From positions 50,069,630 to 50,133,629 of the forward strand of contig NC_068970.1 of NCBI RefSeq assembly GCF_016808095.1: a stretch of 64,000 nucleotides of DNA. The letters run 5' to 3'. This document shows, one piece after another, positions 33,729-44,474 of this stretch. A model generated the notes under the pieces. It saw only the letters and a list, made by a program, of their open reading frames with translations. It was not told the origin of the DNA and did no database searches. How positions within the stretch are numbered: position 1 is the first letter of the stretch; every line of letters begins with the position of its first letter. The position numbers were made by a program, and so were the translations under genes. The DNA is from Vigna angularis. Taxonomy: Eukaryota > Streptophyta > Magnoliopsida > Fabales > Fabaceae.

Positions 33729-33928
33729 TGTTGGGTATCCAAGTGTGAGTCCAAGTCTCACATTGGATAGAAGTGAGAAAGTATAGCAGTATATAAAGGT
33801 GAAAGATCCATTAACCCATTGCCTTAAGGTTTTGGGTAAAGAGTGGTGTCGATCCCTTATATAGTTGACTCCAATGTTATTGGTGTTTGTGTAACCCACA
33901 GGGAACCTCCTCCTCGATAGACCCAACA
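33729..33928 (+). mobile_element. Solo LTR of a TRIM-like element
   Basis: It begins TGTTGGGTATCC and ends AGACCCAACA, so TGTTGGG and CCCAACA form the terminal inverted repeat. It has AGTCTCACATTGGATAG and a TATA-like TATATAAAGG (33791). It is 200 bp with no internal region. The five bases on each side (ACACA, TCTAT) do not match, so no target duplication is seen. Confidence 0.65.
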
Positions 33929-34475
33929 TCTATTTCGTCATTGTTTTACGAAGGTCGAACTCAACATGTATTCAACATGATATGCTTTCAATAAAAAGGA
34001 CTAAAAGTTTAACTATAATATTATTTTGTATTAATTACAAGATCTCACATTTCTTTATATTTGGATACAAACACAACTTCACATAAAAATATAACAATCA
34101 TGTTACCAAGATTACACGCAAGTTATAACAATTATGTCAATGAAAGAATTAAAATCCATTGACTTAGTTGATTGAAATGTATAGATATTTTTAGTAGTAA
34201 AAAGCTTTAAAAGAAAATATCTAAATTTAGAAAAGAAATAAAACTTAATTAATTCTAAAATTGTTTAGTTTTATGAAAATAAAGATATGGGAAAGAAGAG
34301 AGAGTTTAATTTACACGTATGTTAATTTTAGAAATATATATATTAAATAAGAATTCATGATATCAGAAAAATGGGAGATGACGTAAATGCTAAAAAAATA
34401 AAATTTTAGTGTATGGTTTAGAAGGTGAGTAAGAAGAAGAGAGAAGAAAAGGATGAAAGACATTGGTTGTGTGTG
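33929..34475. other. AT-rich upstream region of the secreted-peptide gene
   Basis: No gene seen. The last 100 bases are purine-rich (GAGTAAGAAGAAGAGAGAAG) just before the TATA box. Confidence 0.45.
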
Positions 34476-34483
34476 TATAAAGG
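34476..34483 (+). promoter_or_regulatory. TATA box of the secreted-peptide gene
   Basis: TATAAAGG lies 75 bp before the ATG, a normal plant spacing for a short leader. Confidence 0.6.
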
Positions 34484-34550
34484 GGCAGTGAGTGGTAGTG
34501 TTAAGAACATGCAGACAGAGTAAAAGAAGTAACTGAAATTGAAGTTAGAA

Positions 34551-34826
34551 ATGATGAAGATGGTTTTGATTTTTGTGATGGGTATTTGGTTATCAAGCAT
34601 GGACACAGCATTATCAGAACGCCATCTTCAGCAGTTTCTTCCATCTCAACCTCCACTTCCACAACCATGTATCTGTCCTGCAATATTCCCTTTCCGATGT
34701 CCACCTCCACCTCCACCTCCACGAGCCATTCTCCCAGGTCCACGAGCTCCATTATTTCCTTCTTGCTGCTGCAAGATCTTTCGACCTTTTCCACCACAAC
34801 TACCCCTTGAACCTCTACTTCACTGA
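34551..34826 (+). CDS. Small secreted proline- and cysteine-rich peptide
   Basis: A single-exon gene of 91 residues starting at the first ATG after a TATA box. Residues 1-24 form a likely signal peptide (MMKMVLIFVMGIWLSSMDTA) with cleavage near ALSE. The mature part has an N-terminal HLQQFLPSQPPLPQP segment, then CICPAIFPFRC, a run of seven prolines, PGPRAPLFPSCCCKIF and a proline-rich end. Six cysteines (C-x-C, C, CCC) suggest disulfides; the prolines suggest a cell-wall or apoplastic protein. From memory it resembles legume proline-rich secreted peptides sometimes called leguminosins; I cannot confirm this. There is no stop or frame defect, and no intron is needed. Confidence 0.7.
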   Translation: MMKMVLIFVMGIWLSSMDTALSERHLQQFLPSQPPLPQPCICPAIFPFRCPPPPPPPRAILPGPRAPLFPSCCCKIFRPFPPQLPLEPLLH

Positions 34827-36619
34827 TATCATCATGTCACATCATCATACCATAGTAATCAATAATTTCTATCTCCATTATCAATAATATCAATACTCTT
34901 TCATCACTCAAAAATACGATTCCACTCTTATTTCCCACACCTTACCCTTGTTACCTGCTTGCTGTCATGTTTTTTTTTGTTGAATTTTCTTTCCAGTTTA
35001 CAGAATAATGGCATATTTCTATCGTATACGATAACTGGAATGTTTCTAGTTATGTACACGTACGTGTGTTTGTGTTTATTTTCCATGTTGCCCTTCTGTA
35101 CTACAAGATATGTGATATTTATTGTATGATCTCATAAACCTTCCTTTCTTTTCTTCTCTTATAGTCTCATTCATCGCATTCTACTCGCTAATTTTATAAC
35201 TTTGTGTAATCTTAAAGCTCACAAGAATTCTCAATCAATGTAAAAATAAATTCATATAACTTCGTAACTTCAAACATTCTATGTCAAATAGTTTTTTTAT
35301 ATACGAGTTATATTTTGAATTTTTAAATTTAAGTACAAAATTAAAATTATGTTATTATTTTAAATTTTAATATATTTTAATTTTTAAACTTTTAAAAAAT
35401 TAGTCTTAATAATTCAACAATGCTAATTTTTGTACGTTAAACCGTGTTTTAAAATCATATTTAAGTTAGAACATGTAAAACCATGATTATAATATTATTG
35501 TTGTTTAAACAGTAAAAAATATTTAACCTGTTTCATATATCTAGTATTTTGAATTAATTTTTTATTATTACATAATATCTTACTCTATTAGATTATTAAA
35601 GAGGTCATAAGTTTCCTTTATTTAATGAATTCCTTTACTTGACCTCACTTTTAATTAATTATTTATTTACTAAAAAAGTCATAGTTTACGTTGCTAAACA
35701 TCCTCGTAAATTTATATACTTTCATATAGGGGAAAGTAAATGCATATTTTTCCAAACATTGACCTGCAAAATAATAACTTCGCTAAATCTCAAAATAAAC
35801 ATCCCTTTAATTGAATTTAAACTCGTATGATTAAACGTAATCATAAATCACCCAATAGAAAATAACATAATTGATTAAACCTCGTAGATATTAAGTAATA
35901 TTGCTACATAAGTCATAGCTTACTTGAGAAAAATTACTTAGTAACCACATTATAAAGAAGTACTTAGTGTTTTTTATATTCCTGAATATATGATAAAAAA
36001 AACTAACAACATGGAATTTTTTTAAGGAATTGGTGCATATATACCTTTAAATCACATAAATAAGCAAATTTAAAAATGTTACTAATGTTAGGTAAGTAGC
36101 GAATAATGATAACTTTTTCACATATAATAGTCGTAGGACGACTTTTAATTATCTTTTTTAAATTAAAAGTTATGAACTGAAAATACGACTTCAATGGAAA
36201 AAACCGAGAAAAAAAGTTGTGATCAAAGATGGTGTGCTTCAACTTTTTTATGAAATTAAAAGACATCGAACAAGCCTTTATTGAAAAATGAAAAAGAAGT
36301 CGTACTTGAGAGTAAGTATTTTGTATCTATCTAACCTAATAAATATATTTAAGAGTAAGGCTCATTCAATATTACTAATCTAAAAGGGTTAAATGATATC
36401 AATAGAGATATTTATTAATGTAGCTACCCTGTATTAACATAATATATAGTAAAATATTACTAGTTTGATTACATCATAAAAAGTCCTTTATACTATATAT
36501 CAACATAATATAATCTCGTTGAATAATATATTACTATTATTATAATGTTGGTATATTATAAATATGGTAAGTTTTTACCATCTTTTATTTTATAACAGAT
36601 TTCATTGGTCCTAAAAACC
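34827..36619. other. AT-rich intergenic DNA after the secreted-peptide gene
   Basis: The first few hundred bases probably contain the 3' untranslated region. The rest is AT-rich without a supportable gene. Confidence 0.5.
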
Positions 36620-36960
36620 TCATAAATACGTGGTATTTTTTTTGGGAAGTACACTCACTTTCATATTCATTTATACATTCATATAGATCCAAATTCTCTT
36701 CCCGACTTAAGTGTCAGAAAATCTTTTGCAGATAAATATTTTTCTGTATTTCAATCTTCAAGAGCATTTATTAGGAGTCATCAAGCCACTCAAATCTTGT
36801 CACTTGTCATAAATGCTCCAAATCCTAGTAAGAACATTTGGCGCCTATCATGGGCCAAGATAAAACTTTATCTTGCCTCCACATGTTATATTAGTGTTAC
36901 CTTGCGTAAAGATAGTCTACATTTTATACTACCATAAGTATTTATGATCAAAATTTTGTA
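36620..36960 (+). mobile_element. LTR end and primer site of a Tat-type gypsy element
   Basis: LTR-like text ends AGTAAGAACA at 36836, followed by TT and TGGCGCCTATCATGGGCC (36839-36856). This resembles the TGGCGCC...GTGGGGCC primer site of Tat/Retand elements. CGACTTAAGTGTCAGAAAATC with CTTTTGCAG (36705-36730) is the typical LTR box, seen again near 42690. No gag or pol follows. Confidence 0.55.
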
Positions 36961-37119
36961 ATGTCTTTGAGGAGTGTGGTGGCCTCGTGAAATAAAAACA
37001 CATTAAAAGTAGCACTTGAGTTGTATAAAATATTCTTTAATATTTTAATGTTTATTGATATGGATGAAGTTAAGTTTAAGTGGACTCAAGGTGTGAAAGT
37101 AAGTATTAAAGCTAGAAAA

Positions 37120-37576
37120 CAACTTTAAAAGAATAACATTATATACTTATGTTTCATGTATAACCATAGAGATAACTTGTAAATCACTAACAACATAGGC
37201 AACGAGCTATGTTTATTGCTCAAGTTGCCATATGCATTCCTTCCATCTGTATCAAGTCCAAACCTAATGTTCTTTGAATCATTAAGGAATATGCAATCAA
37301 TATTCTTCCATTGTAAATCATCTCTTGGATGCCTTAAATTCCGATATTTATATGTTCATCTACATGTCATCTCATGAGTTTTGCATCATTTGGATTATTG
37401 AGTAAGTGTTTCAACCGTGAAACAAGAGAAAGATACCACAAGACTTTTGTAGGAGGACCTTTACTATCACATTCAGACTCTTTTTGTTTATATCATCCTA
37501 TCCCATATTGTGAACATTGGTGTCGCTTGGTAAACTTACTATTGTACCAGACACAATCATTTAGGCATGCGTCATT
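37120..37576 (-). pseudogene. TNP2-type CACTA transposase fragment
   Basis: Minus-strand frames read CLNDCVWYNSKF, then PPTKVLWYLSLVSRLKHLL with NNPNDAK, then LRHPRDDLQWKNID and IRFGLDTDGRNAYGNLS, then MLLVIYKLSLWLYMKHKYIM. This is the exact order of the TNP2 (transposase_21) core of En/Spm-like elements. At least three frame breaks occur. The fragment is cut off at about 37576 by a copia element. Confidence 0.8.
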
Positions 37577-40500
37577 TTTTTTACAGTAAAACATAAGTCA
37601 GGTATAATATTAGTAAGGTAGAAAAGCTTCCCTATCAATCTGCGATAGATACTGGGGTTATCTAGATAGTTTTTCGTTTTGTATAAGGAGTTAGTGTTGC
37701 TAAAAAAGGGAGTAGAGCATGACTTGCTTCCTAACATTCCGATTTCTTCAAGGATATCAAGGGCATACTTTCTTTGACAGAGATGTATCCCTTTTTTAGA
37801 TCTAGCAACCTCAAATCCTAGAAAGTATTTGAGTTCTCCCAAATCCTTTATCTGGAATTGATGATACAAAAGTGTCTTTATGTGAGTGATCTCCCTCATA
37901 CAGTTTCCTGTCAACACAATGTCATCTACATATACAAGTAAAGCCGTGAAATCTGTGGAAGTTTTCTTGATAAAAAGGGAATGATCAGACTTAGATTGAA
38001 CATAATCAATAGAAATAAGAAAAGTGGATAGTTTATCAAACCAATGTCTGCTGGCCTGTTTCAAGCCATATAGAGATTTAGTTAGCTTGTAAACTTGCCT
38101 TTTTGTGTTAGTGCTTAAACCAGGGGGAAGATCCATGTAAACATCCTCATTTAGGTCTCCATGTAAGAAAGCATTGTCCACATCAAGTTGATGTAGAAAC
38201 CAACCTCTTGAGGCAGTAAGGGCAAGTAAAAGTCTGACATAAGTGAGTTTAGCTACAGGAGAAAAAGTATCTAAAAAATCTATCCCTTCTTGTTGGGTGT
38301 AGCCTTTGGTAACCAGACGGGCTTTATATATCTTTCTACAGTTCCATCAGCTTTGTGTTTAACCTTGTAAACCCATCTACATCCAATGGATTTCTTTCCA
38401 GGAAGAAGTTGGGTCAAATACCAAGTACCATTATCTTGTAGAGCTTTGATTTCCTTCTGCATGGCTTCAGCCCATTCAGGACTATTTTTAGCCTCATCAT
38501 AGGAGTTGGGTTCCTTGTTAGCATTTATGGAAAGGGTGTACCTTAAATGTTTATCAGACAATGTTTCATAACATAAAGCATTAGTGATAGGATAAGGAGT
38601 TTTCAAACCATTTTTCATACATAGGGAGGTAGATGAAGATTGATCAGTTTCATGTATGTAATCCTTTAAGTACTCAGGGGTTCTTTTTACTATGTTAGAT
38701 CTTCTTTGATTGTTTCCATGCTCTTCTTCAGCAAGATCAGTATTTTTGGTGCTATCACCAGTGTTCCCAGTAGGGCCTTGAACATTCCTTCTATCCTCAC
38801 CCGAGTTCTCATTATGGCTGCATGTCAAACTATCAAGAAAAAATTTGTTGTCCTCATTGTCATTGAAGCTATTTTCATCTCCCTGCTTATTTTTATAGGG
38901 GAAGATGTCTTCATAAAAAATGACATTTCTACTAATGAAAATTTCTCTAGTGTTAATGTCCAGAACAATGTATCCCTTCACACCATTCTTGTACCCAAGA
39001 AATATTCCCTTTCTAGCTCTAGAATCTAGTTTGTTTATGTTACTTTCCAAAGTTGAAGCAAAACATAAGCAACCAAAAACTTTAAGATCAAGATAAGTAG
39101 AGGGATTATTATGTAGCACATCAAAAGGGGTTTTTGTCCTTAATAATAGTAGAAGGAAGTTTATTTATTAGGTATAAGGCATGAGACAAGGCATAAGACC
39201 AATAAGCATGGGGAATATTATATTGAAAAATTAAACTACGAGTAACATTCAATGTGTTGATGCTTACGCTCCACAACAAAATTTTGTTGTGGAGTTTCTA
39301 CACAGCTTCTTTGATGTTCAATGCCATAAGAATTATATATATTGGAACAATTAAACTCAGGATCTTTGTCAGTCCTAATGATCTTAACAATTATGTTAAA
39401 CTGGGTCTTAATTTTCATGACAAAAGTTTACAAAAGCTCTCTAGTTTCGCCTTTATTGTGCATAAGAAAGGCCCATGTATGCCTACTGCAGTCATCAACA
39501 ATAGTGAGGAAATATCTATGTCCATGTACAGATGAGATGGAAATAGGACCCCATATATCACAATGTATAATATCAAAGCAATTAGCAGATAAAGAATTAC
39601 TCTTAGAAAAAGGTAATCTGTGTTGCTTAGCATAATGGCAAATGTCACAAGCATCATTAGAAATAGTTTGTACATAGGGAAAAGTCTTGCATATTCTTTC
39701 AATAGTTTTGTATCCAGGATGTCCTAGCCTATAGTGCCACAAATTTATATTTACATGTTCATAGGAGAAAACAAAACTAGGTGCCAGATTCCTTTCAAAA
39801 GGTTGCAGGTAGTAAAGCCCTTTATACACGTTAGCACATCCAATCATCTTCAATGTAGAGTTGTCCTGAATCTGACACATCTTAGAAGAAAAGGTTAATG
39901 TGTAGTTTATATCTTTAGTTAGGCTTTGGACATATATATGATTGAAGGAAAAATCTGGTATGTACAAAACATTTAAAATTATGAATTCCTTAGAAAATTG
40001 CACAGTCCCTACATAGTGGGCTGTTACAATAGAATTATTAGGCAATTTAACAGATATAGCTTTGATCTTATTGAATGTCATGAATTGATTTTTGTCATGG
40101 GTCACATGATCAGTGGCCCTTGTGTCTATAATCCAAGAGAACATACCTTTTTTGTCTTCTGCAATGTTTCTGTGTATTTGACTGATGTTGTGTGAAGAGT
40201 TGTCAACTTTTTCAAGCATTTGCAAAATTTTTTGCATCTGTTCAAGAGTGAAAGAGCTCTAAACATGATCAACACTATTATGTTGGCCGGTTTGTGTCAC
40301 ATTGGTGGTAGAACAAGCATTTGCAGAACCCCATTCATTCTGTCCCATATTATTTGTGTTATTACTGTCAGTCTTCTTATACCATGGTGGATATCGATGC
40401 TTAGAATACCATTCATCAATAGTGTGATTAGTTTTATGGCAGTGGGAACACTGTTTCCCATAGTTGGGGTTTCTTCCTCTTCCACTGCCTTGACTCCGAG

Positions 40501-41275
40501 GGGCAGATCCACGTCCATAGGTTTTCCAATTTTGCTGTCTTTCACTAGTACTGGCAAGAACCTTGATGTCATTTTGATTTGTGAGGCCAGAATCATGTTT
40601 TTCCTGTCTCTCTTGTTGTATAATGAGGGAAAACACATGATTAATGCTAGGTAAAGGTTCCATTAACAATATTTTGTTCTCACAGTATTATAACACTCAT
40701 TTAAGCCTTTTTAGGAAGCAAATAACATGTTCCATTTCCCTGTATTTATGCAAAATCTTAGACAAAGCACAAGTGCAAGGAATCTTGCAGCTACAACATG
40801 GAATGGGTCTAAGAAATTCTAATTCCTCCCACAGAATCTTCAGATCAGTAAAATACTGACTCACACTCCTTTCTCCCTATTTAATAGAGTGATTTTCTAG
40901 AAGCAAGTCAGAAAATTTAAAATAATCTCCCTTGGAAAATCTTTCTCTCAATTATTCTCATAGTTCTTGAGCATCTTCAATGTATATGACGCTTTCTGCT
41001 ATCTAGGGTGAAAGAGTCTTTATGATCCAAGACAACACCATCATATTGCTCCTCTCCCAGGAATAAAAAAGGGGATAATCTCTTTGAAGTTTCTTGATCC
41101 CTCTATCTATAAACTTCAACTTGTTCTTGGAGAGAAGAGCTCTTCTTATATTCCTAGTCCAAGAAGTCTAATTGGATTCATTAAGAATCTGAGAAATAAG
41201 AGAGATGCCTGGGTTTTCTCCTGGATGAAGATAAAAGGAACTAGAAGGGTTGTTGAGTTGATCCACGTTTTCCAT
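37577..41275 (-). pseudogene. Copia gag-pol of element D, several frameshifts and stops
   Basis: Gag starts at ATG 41275-41273 (MENVDQLNNP) and soon meets TAG where NWTSW is expected. The zinc knuckle reads CSHCHKTNHTIDEW, with Trp in place of the last Cys. The protease (WIIDTRATDHVT, normally DSGA), the pre-integrase HHCC (HYRLGHPG...CDICHYAKQ) and the integrase core (HCDIWGP, IVDDCSRHTW, then ETPQQNFVVERKHQH with Phe for Gly) lie at 40237-39236. Integrase C-terminus and start of reverse transcriptase are at 39119-38280; a two-base gain near 38328 shifts the frame, and reverse transcriptase resumes (YVDDIVLTG at about 37920) to 37577. It cannot make active enzyme. Confidence 0.85.
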
Positions 41276-41378
41276 AATGACAAGAAACACTGGTATAAAG
41301 GATTAGCATAAAGAAAGCAAGAAAATTAAGTACAGCGGAAGTAGAAGCAGAACAGGTCCAAGACCTGCTTTAATACCA

Positions 41379-41887
41379 TATTAAAACGTTGGCCCGTAGT
41401 GAATAATAATGGAGGCCCAAAAACCTTTGGCCCAAAAGCGTGAAACAAAGGTTTCACTAGAAGCTTCTTTCCATCAGAATTTCTGATGACGCTCGGGATC
41501 GTTCGACACGCGAGAGGAAAAGAGGGACGCGTGTTCTCCAGGCGCTGCTCTGGCGAGGCAAACAGTGGCACCGACTTGTCAAAAAGGAATTATGAAGTTC
41601 AAAAAGAAAAAGCACGGCAGCACAAAAGGTAAGAGAAAACTATCCACCTTTTATTATTATCGATCGTACAGTTATTTCAAAAATACTCATCTTTCTCTTA
41701 CAATGGAAAAAGTTGGAATCCTATTTAAATAGGTTCCGGTGAGAACAAGAAAACATAGGGAGAATTAATTATCCCTAACCAAAAACATAAAACACTTAAA
41801 TAGAAAAACCCTAAACCAAAAAGGGTTGCTCCAAGGAGCATTGATTACAAAACAGAAACGCTAATATATAAAGTAGTTAATTAACAT
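41379..41887 (-). repeat. 5' LTR of copia element D
   Basis: Starts TGTTAATTAACTAC on the minus strand and ends next to the primer site. It holds the 14-base palindrome CCTATTTAAATAGG (about 41720), whose centre could be a TATA box. The start is placed by eye. Confidence 0.55.
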
Positions 41888-42214
41888 GCATTTGTATCAA
41901 ATGAAAGAAAGATTACATGTGATGGTCGTCAAACTTCGTTCGAGAAAAGTTTGAGAAGAGAAAAAGGTCTTGCGCACTGAGATAAAGTGAATGAATTTTC
42001 AATCTTCCGCTCAAATTTTTATTGAATTCATTAACATTTTGGCGTCTAACGTTGGGGCATTCGACGTTTTATATCCTTTTACGTTGAATTACAATTCTAA
42101 ACGACGTTTAATAATTGCATTTATTTACAATAATGTCACCGGTCATTTTTAACATTGGTTATTCAGTGGTTGGACGTTGAACGCGTGACGTTATATGTTG
42201 TTTTTGTACTAGTG
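41888..42214 (-). mobile_element. CACTA transposon end with subterminal repeats
   Basis: The right end, read on the minus strand, is CACTAGTACAAAAACAAC (42214-42197). Within 300 bp there are repeated ACGT-core motifs in both directions (TAACGTT, CGACGTTT, TACGTTGAA, GGACGTTGAACG, TGACGTTA). This is the subterminal repeat pattern that En/Spm-type transposases bind. The partner end was not found. Confidence 0.7.
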
Positions 42215-43082
42215 ATAAGAAGATTAGTTTTAGTGTAGATATCCACGTAAAACTTTAATACATTTTGTATGGTATATGGGATAAACCGAACGGTTAGCGG
42301 TCAGGACCGTTCGGTCCACCCTCTACGACAAGGCTGGTCAACCAGATTAATGTTGGGACAACGCTTAAAGGTGTCTATGTTAGGTCAGTGTTTCAGTTAT
42401 TAACGCTAGGCCATAATTGGGCCAGCGTGGAAAATATTATTGGGTCAATGACTTGGGCAAATAATATTTGAGAATAAATAACATAACAGTTAAAATATTG
42501 ATTAAAAATATTGATAACTAATAAGAAAGCTGCTTATGAATAACAGACCAGATTTAAAGGTAAGTTTGTTTTATTGGACCTGTGATATTTTTAGGTCCAT
42601 GAAATAACTTATAAATACAAGGTTTAGCCATAAAAGTACGTTTTACTAAATTCCAAATGCTCAATTGTGAGAAAAAGCTCATTGAGCAACGCCTAACTTA
42701 AGCGTCGGAGTATCTTTTGCAGGTATATCCCCTGTTTGGAGTTGAAGTGAGCAGAGCAGGTCTTCTTCCAAAGCGGCCCATGGAACTCGCGTTGCTTCGT
42801 CACAACACCTCTTCTTCTCTGTACTCTGAAGAACCCTAGGTCTAATGTTGAGAGAATTGAGGAAAATCTTCCAAATGGTCGAGCTCTAGCATTTTTGCAC
42901 AAATGAAATGGACCCAGCAGCTCCGCCCCTTCTCGCAACATGAAACACTACATTCCATTAATCATCAAAAACTCACAGCTTCAAAACATTAGAAGGCTTC
43001 AGCCCAACTCCTTGCACACACTGCACTCCATTTTAATCAGCATTGGGCTTTCTAATTTGGCCCAAATAAACTTCAGTACAGC
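42215..43082 (+). mobile_element. Tat-type gypsy LTR fragment and flank
   Basis: From about 42250 to 42730 the text has LTR features: AACGGTTAGCGGTCAGGACC, a TATA-like ATAAATACAAGG (42613) and CTTAAGCGTCGGAGTATC with CTTTTGCAG (42697-42722). It resembles the LTR end at 36700-36836. The rest to 43082 is unassigned and non-coding. Confidence 0.45.
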
Positions 43083-43881
43083 TGATGGAACCCTCTCCTA
43101 GCATTAAGCACGCAAGAAGAAGCTTCGAAACATATGCATAGTGGAATGAGATTTGGTGCAGTGAAATGGATGCATAGAAAGGTGTTTGATGAAATTTTGG
43201 ATGAAGGTGTGGTGTGTGTATGATGCCTCCAAACTCAGAAGGCCTTCCTACTAAGGAAGGAAGCTAAAGGAGAGTATCTGAATTCGAAATTTAGAGGTGA
43301 CTAAGGGATATAAGACATTGAGCAAGCAATTCTGCACCATTTCATTACATCCAAAAGTGAGAATTATAAAGGGGAGGCCCTCTTATTTATAGGTGAAGAA
43401 GGGCCTCAATGCTAAGCTAATTTCCCTCGAAAATTCAAAATAAAAGACGAGCTTGAAGGCCAAGTCAGTTAGGTCACAAGAAGCATGCTGGGTCACATGG
43501 ACAGTGCTGCCAAAACGTGCTTCAGGCTGCTCCACTGGCGTTGGAGCCCCCCAAGTCTGAGGGCTCTGGAGCGCACGTGAGCCAAGAAGTCCATTTGGTG
43601 CATTTGAGTTGGAGCCCCCCCTGTATGAGGGTGCTTGAGCGACCCTGGTGTTGATTCCTTGAATAATGCTTTTTCTAAATCTGATTTGTTGACCATGGTT
43701 CTTGCCTTTATTGTATCCTACAAAACAAAAAAACCATATAGTATTAAAAAGGAATCCTTCTATGACATAGAGAAAGAAAATCAAGAAAGAGCCTTTAAAA
43801 GTTCTTCTTCAACTTCCCTTTCCTAGCCTTAGCTTAAGTTGATACTCCTTTAAACGGAATGCCCTAAATGGGTTTCAATCA
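43083..43881 (-). repeat. 3' LTR of the family X element
   Basis: 799 bp, about 90% alike by eye to 53572-54364. It includes GC-rich boxes such as CTGGAGCGCACGTGAGCC (43566-43583) and CGAAACATATGCA (43127). An apparent long open frame here is repeated in the other LTR only because LTRs are copies. Confidence 0.8.
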
Positions 43882-43929
43882 TACCCTCCCTCTTGAAAAA
43901 CGATTTGTCATCAAATCAGGAAGATATAA

Positions 43930-44474
43930 AGAAGCACAACTTTGGTTTGTCACTTTCCTCCTGGATCAAAAATATATCTACAATAAGCATCAAATATATC
44001 TCCAATTAGTATCAATCCAAGAAAGAATTTTTTTATGGAAGTAACTTTAGAATAAGGACTTTGTTTTATAGTTTTAAGGAAATCTGAAAGTCCTAATTCA
44101 CAAGTCACTTTTCTTTTATCTTGAGTTTCTTGTATTCTCTAAGGGTAACAATAACTCAAGATTTAAATTGCCATATTTTGAAGAGGGTAGTATAATGAAA
44201 ATTGGTGTGGCAATTGGTTTAAAAGAGAAGTTATCATGCAAAGACTTAAAGGTAACTGAAGAAGAATTAAAAGATTGGAAACATTCCCTTTTTGGTTCCC
44301 TTTGAATTTTAGGAGTAGAATTTGCCATCAGTAGCAATTGCTCCTTTTCTCTTTTTTTCTTTCTCTCTTTTATCTTCTTCTTTTCTTCTCTCGTCTTCTG
44401 CTCTCTTCGCTTCTTCTCTCTTTCTCTTTTCTTTTTCTATCTTTTCTCTTAATTCCTCTTCTTCTCCTACTAGT
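43930..44474 (-). pseudogene. Family X protein C-terminal part, minus-strand copy
   Basis: The copy of the unrecognised segment at 18840-19187. Blocks FNSSSVTFKSLHDNFSFKPI and TPIFIILPSSKYGNLNLELL, then CELGLSDFLKTIKQ, then GDIFDAYCRYIFDPGGK, with frame breaks. Upstream (44340-44470) is the Lys/Glu-rich coding run seen as a C/T-rich stretch on the plus strand. It is cut at about 44474 by element B. Confidence 0.5.

Larger units (their letters stand above)
37577..41887 (-). mobile_element. Ty1/copia element D, decayed, 3' end missing
   Basis: On the minus strand: an LTR (41887-41379), a primer site (41378-41364, TGGTATTAAAGCAGG), gag, protease, integrase and reverse transcriptase to about 37577. 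There the copy ends inside reverse transcriptase and joins a CACTA transposase fragment. RNase H and the 3' LTR are absent, so the element is 3'-truncated. CACTA sequence on both sides suggests it lies in a CACTA element. Confidence 0.8.

Noticed and set aside
36003..36266. 87-codon minus-strand open frame
   Set aside because: Composition is that of AT-rich intergenic DNA (Ile, Phe, Lys) and there is no promoter or domain.
43383..43784. 133-codon minus-strand open frame that recurs at 53872-54270
   Set aside because: Both lie in the two LTRs of one family X element. Conservation comes from the LTR duplication, and no protein domain is visible.
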